Source of the DNA: Bacteroidota bacterium
GTDB lineage: Bacteria > Bacteroidota > Bacteroidia > Bacteroidales > FEN-979
Direction of reading: 5' to 3'
Length of the DNA: 38,178 nt
Assembly: GCA_014382125.1 (NCBI GenBank)
Contig: JACNKI010000071.1
Span: 1-38,178, forward strand
This document shows positions 35,057-38,178 of this stretch, piece by piece. The notes below the pieces were generated by a model. That model searched no databases. It was not told the DNA's origin and saw only the letters and a list, made by a program, of their open reading frames with translations. A program made the position numbers and the translations under genes. Each line of letters opens with the position of its first letter. Within the stretch, counting starts at the first letter, position 1.

Positions 35057-38000
35057 ATGCTTGGTTTTGTAAAAAAAATGTTGGGGAGTAAATCTGAAAG
35101 GGACATTAAGGAGATTCAACCAATCGTTGAGAAGACCCTGGAGATTTACCCGACACTGAAGGAACTGTCGAATGATGAACTAAGGGCTATGACAGGTGAG
35201 TTCAAGAAGCGGATCAATGCATACCTGGTTGAGAAGGAGAAAGAGATCGAGGCATTGAAAGCTGAGATTGAATCTGAAGATGTGACAATTGAGGAGAAAG
35301 AGAAGCTTTACGCAACGCTGGATAAACTGGATAACGAGAGCTATGAACTCACACAGGAAATACTCGATGAGATTCTTCCTGAAGCTTTTTCTGTAATGCG
35401 GGAAACGGCACGGCGGTTTGTGGAGGAAGAATACCTGGAGGTGACAGTTACCGAAATGGACCGGGAGCTTGCTGCCGGAAGAGAGAGTATTGAGATAATT
35501 GGTGACAAAGCACGTTATCATAGCTCCTGGATGGCTGGAGGGAACATGATCCGATGGGATATGATTCACTACGAATGTCAGTTGGGTGGTGGGATTGTCT
35601 TGCACGATGGGAAAATCGCTGAGATGGCAACCGGAGAGGGGAAAACCCTGGTAGCGACATTACCTGTCTATCTCAATGCGCTTCCCGGGAAGGGCGTCCA
35701 TATCGTAACTGTAAACGATTACCTTGCCAGACGTGACTCGGAATGGATGGGAACATTGTATGAATTTCATGGACTGAAGGTTGACTGCATCGACAAGCAT
35801 GAACCCAATTCCGATGCCCGCAGGCAAGCTTATCTGGCCGATATCACGTTCGGCACCAACAATGAGTTCGGATTCGATTACCTGCGCGATAACATGACGA
35901 GCTTACCCGAAGAGCTGGTGCAGCGTGAACATAATTATGTCATCGTGGATGAGGTTGATTCCGTGTTGATCGACGATGCAAGAACTCCGCTGATCATCTC
36001 CGGACCCACTCCCAAAGGCGAGAACCAGCTTTTTGATAACCTGAAACCACAGGTAACCAAGTTGTACAATGCACAGCGTAACCTGATCAATAAATTGCTG
36101 GCAGAAGCGAAAAGTCTGGCATCCCAACCTGATACCCAGGACAACGTGAAGAAAATGGGAGACCAACTATTGCGTTGTCATCACGGATTACCAAAACACA
36201 AACCTGTGATCAAATACCTCAGTGAACCCGGGATGAAAGCGCTGATGCAGAAAACGCAGAACTTCTACATGCAGGAGCAATCGAAGAACATGCATATCAT
36301 AGATGATGAGCTCTTTTTCGTCATTGATGAGAAGAATAACACGATTGAGCTGACAGAGAAAGGGATCGATCTGTTGACCGAATCTTACGAGGAGGCCAAT
36401 TTCTATATACTGCCTGATATAGGGTCAGAGCTGGCTGAGCTGGATAACAAGGATCTGAAGGATTCTGAACTGATTGAAAAGAAGAATGTGTTGATGCGTG
36501 ATTATTCCATCAAATCGGAACGGGTTCATACGGTTAACCAGTTACTGAAGGCTTATGCCCTGTTTGAAAAGGATGTTGAATATGTGGTGATGGAGAACAA
36601 AGTGAAGATCGTCGATGAGCAAACAGGTCGTATCCTGGAGGGCAGACGATATTCTGATGGACTTCACCAGGCTATTGAGGCCAAGGAGAGCGTAAAGATA
36701 GAAGCTGCAACCCAGACCTATGCCACCATCACCTTGCAGAACTATTTCCGGATGTACAACAAACTGGCCGGTATGACAGGTACTGCTGAAACCGAAGCAG
36801 GTGAACTGTGGGATATTTATAAGCTGGATGTGATTGTAATCCCAACCAACAAGCCGATCGTCCGGGATGACCGGGAAGACCTGGTATATAAAACCAAACG
36901 GGAGAAGTTCAATGCGTTAATAGAAGAGATTAAAGATTTGGTGGATCATGGCAGGCCGGTGCTGGTAGGAACGACATCAGTCGAGACCTCGGAGCTTCTC
37001 AGTCGGATGCTGAAACGAGTCAATATTCCACACAATGTGCTGAATGCAAAATTGCACGCTAAGGAGGCGGATATTGTGGCTGAAGCCGGAAAGCCCGGTA
37101 CGGTAACAATCGCTACCAACATGGCTGGCCGGGGTACCGACATCAAACTTGGCCCGGGTGTGAAGGAGGCTGGTGGGTTAGCAATTATTGGTACGGAACG
37201 ACATGAATCCAGACGGGTCGACAGACAGCTCAGAGGTCGGTCAGGACGACAGGGAGACCCGGGCAGCTCCCAGTTTTTTGTCTCCCTGGAAGATGACCTG
37301 ATGCGAATGTTCGGATCGGAACGGATCGCGAAGATCATGGACAGCATGGGAATCGAAGATGGCGAAGTGATCCAGCATGGTATGATCTCCAAGTCGATTG
37401 AGCGTGCTCAGAAGAAGGTTGAAGAGAACAACTTCGGCATCCGGAAACGGTTGCTTGAATATGATGATGTGATGAACATCCAGCGGGAGGCTATTTATAA
37501 GAAGCGCCACCACGCCCTCTTTGGAGACCGGTTGGCTGTCGATATCGCCAACATGATCTACGATGTATGTGAAGCCTCATCCATGGATTACCAGGACAAT
37601 AAAGATTACGAAGGGCTCAAAATGGAGCTGTTGAAGGAGTTTGCAACCGAATGTCCGGTTTCCGAGAAAGAGTTCGAATCTATGAATAGTGATGATCTTA
37701 TCAGCAAAGTATATGAAACTGCTTACAAACGCTACAAAGATAAAAATGCAAGCATCGCTGACCGGGTTTTTCCGGTAGTGAAAAGTGTATTGGAAAATGA
37801 AACTCAGTATGAGAATATCGCAGTTCCGATCACAGATGGACTGAAAACAATGCAGGTGGTTGCTAACCTGAAGAAGGCTTACGATGACCAGGGGAAAGAG
37901 GTCGTGCTTTCCATCGAAAAAGGAGTGGTTCTGGGAATGATCGACAATGCATGGAAGGACCATCTGCGGGAGATGGATGATCTGAAGCAATCGGTTCAGA

Positions 38001-38178
38001 ATGCTGCATATGAACAGAAAGATCCGTTGCTGATCTATAAGTTTGAGTCGTTTGAACTCTTCAAGTCAATGATGATGCAAACCAACAGGGAGATCATCTC
38101 CTTCCTGATCAAATGCGATGTTCCTATGCAGGCCGATAATGTGCAGGAGGCCCAGACACGTAAACTGGATCGCCAGCG
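35057..38178 (+). CDS. secA: Protein translocase subunit SecA, truncated at the window end
   Basis: Not in the ORF track because the frame stays open. [81 protein letters not shown]. Confidence 0.96.
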   Translation, partial: MLGFVKKMLGSKSERDIKEIQPIVEKTLEIYPTLKELSNDELRAMTGEFKKRINAYLVEKEKEIEALKAEIESEDVTIEEKEKLYATLDKLDNESYELTQEILDEILPEAFSVMRETARRFVEEEYLEVTVTEMDRELAAGRESIEIIGDKARYHSSWMAGGNMIRWDMIHYECQLGGGIVLHDGKIAEMATGEGKTLVATLPVYLNALPGKGVHIVTVNDYLARRDSEWMGTLYEFHGLKVDCIDKHEPNSDARRQAYLADITFGTNNEFGFDYLRDNMTSLPEELVQREHNYVIVDEVDSVLIDDARTPLIISGPTPKGENQLFDNLKPQVTKLYNAQRNLINKLLAEAKSLASQPDTQDNVKKMGDQLLRCHHGLPKHKPVIKYLSEPGMKALMQKTQNFYMQEQSKNMHIIDDELFFVIDEKNNTIELTEKGIDLLTESYEEANFYILPDIGSELAELDNKDLKDSELIEKKNVLMRDYSIKSERVHTVNQLLKAYALFEKDVEYVVMENKVKIVDEQTGRILEGRRYSDGLHQAIEAKESVKIEAATQTYATITLQNYFRMYNKLAGMTGTAETEAGELWDIYKLDVIVIPTNKPIVRDDREDLVYKTKREKFNALIEEIKDLVDHGRPVLVGTTSVETSELLSRMLKRVNIPHNVLNAKLHAKEADIVAEAGKPGTVTIATNMAGRGTDIKLGPGVKEAGGLAIIGTERHESRRVDRQLRGRSGRQGDPGSSQFFVSLEDDLMRMFGSERIAKIMDSMGIEDGEVIQHGMISKSIERAQKKVEENNFGIRKRLLEYDDVMNIQREAIYKKRHHALFGDRLAVDIANMIYDVCEASSMDYQDNKDYEGLKMELLKEFATECPVSEKEFESMNSDDLISKVYETAYKRYKDKNASIADRVFPVVKSVLENETQYENIAVPITDGLKTMQVVANLKKAYDDQGKEVVLSIEKGVVLGMIDNAWKDHLREMDDLKQSVQNAAYEQKDPLLIYKFESFELFKSMMMQTNREIISFLIKCDVPMQADNVQEAQTRKLDRQ

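Overview
Chromosomal window from a Bacteroidota (Bacteroidales-like) genome. The phylum call rests on T9SS C-terminal sorting domains, PorT, a GldA-type ABC ATPase, TAnnTTTG -7 promoters and the gene order PASTA/ddl and rplM-rpsI-rpsB-tsf. Most genes are housekeeping: beta-carbonic anhydrase, hldD-like epimerase, a PLP decarboxylase, futalosine menaquinone genes (mqnD, mqnB, mqnE, plus menG/ubiE), plsC, RluD-like synthase, PASTA protein, ddl, rdgB, SGNH hydrolase, FadL/OmpP1 porin, four T9SS-sorted secreted proteins, metK, gldA-like, ribosomal protein operon, porT, coaD, a TlpA-like protein and a 3'-truncated secA. The most unusual signal is a set of short, degenerate tandem arrays with a strict 7- or 8-bp period (for example ATCGAGC, ATCCAGTT, GGGATCN, TCACCAGN, ATGCCTCC). 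They sit between genes, run into stop codons, and occur in frame inside conserved enzymes, where they encode extra peptide segments. A second notable signal is a SAM-II-type pseudoknot in the metK leader, with a complementary downstream segment that could form an alternative helix. Other observations include REP-like palindromes at convergent gene ends, a perfect 12-bp inverted repeat carrying two divergent -7 boxes between mqnB and an MFS gene, and an N-terminally truncated DUF4143-type ATPase flanked by imperfect direct repeats. No tRNA, rRNA, CRISPR array or transposase was recognised. All calls are by reading only; no database search was run.
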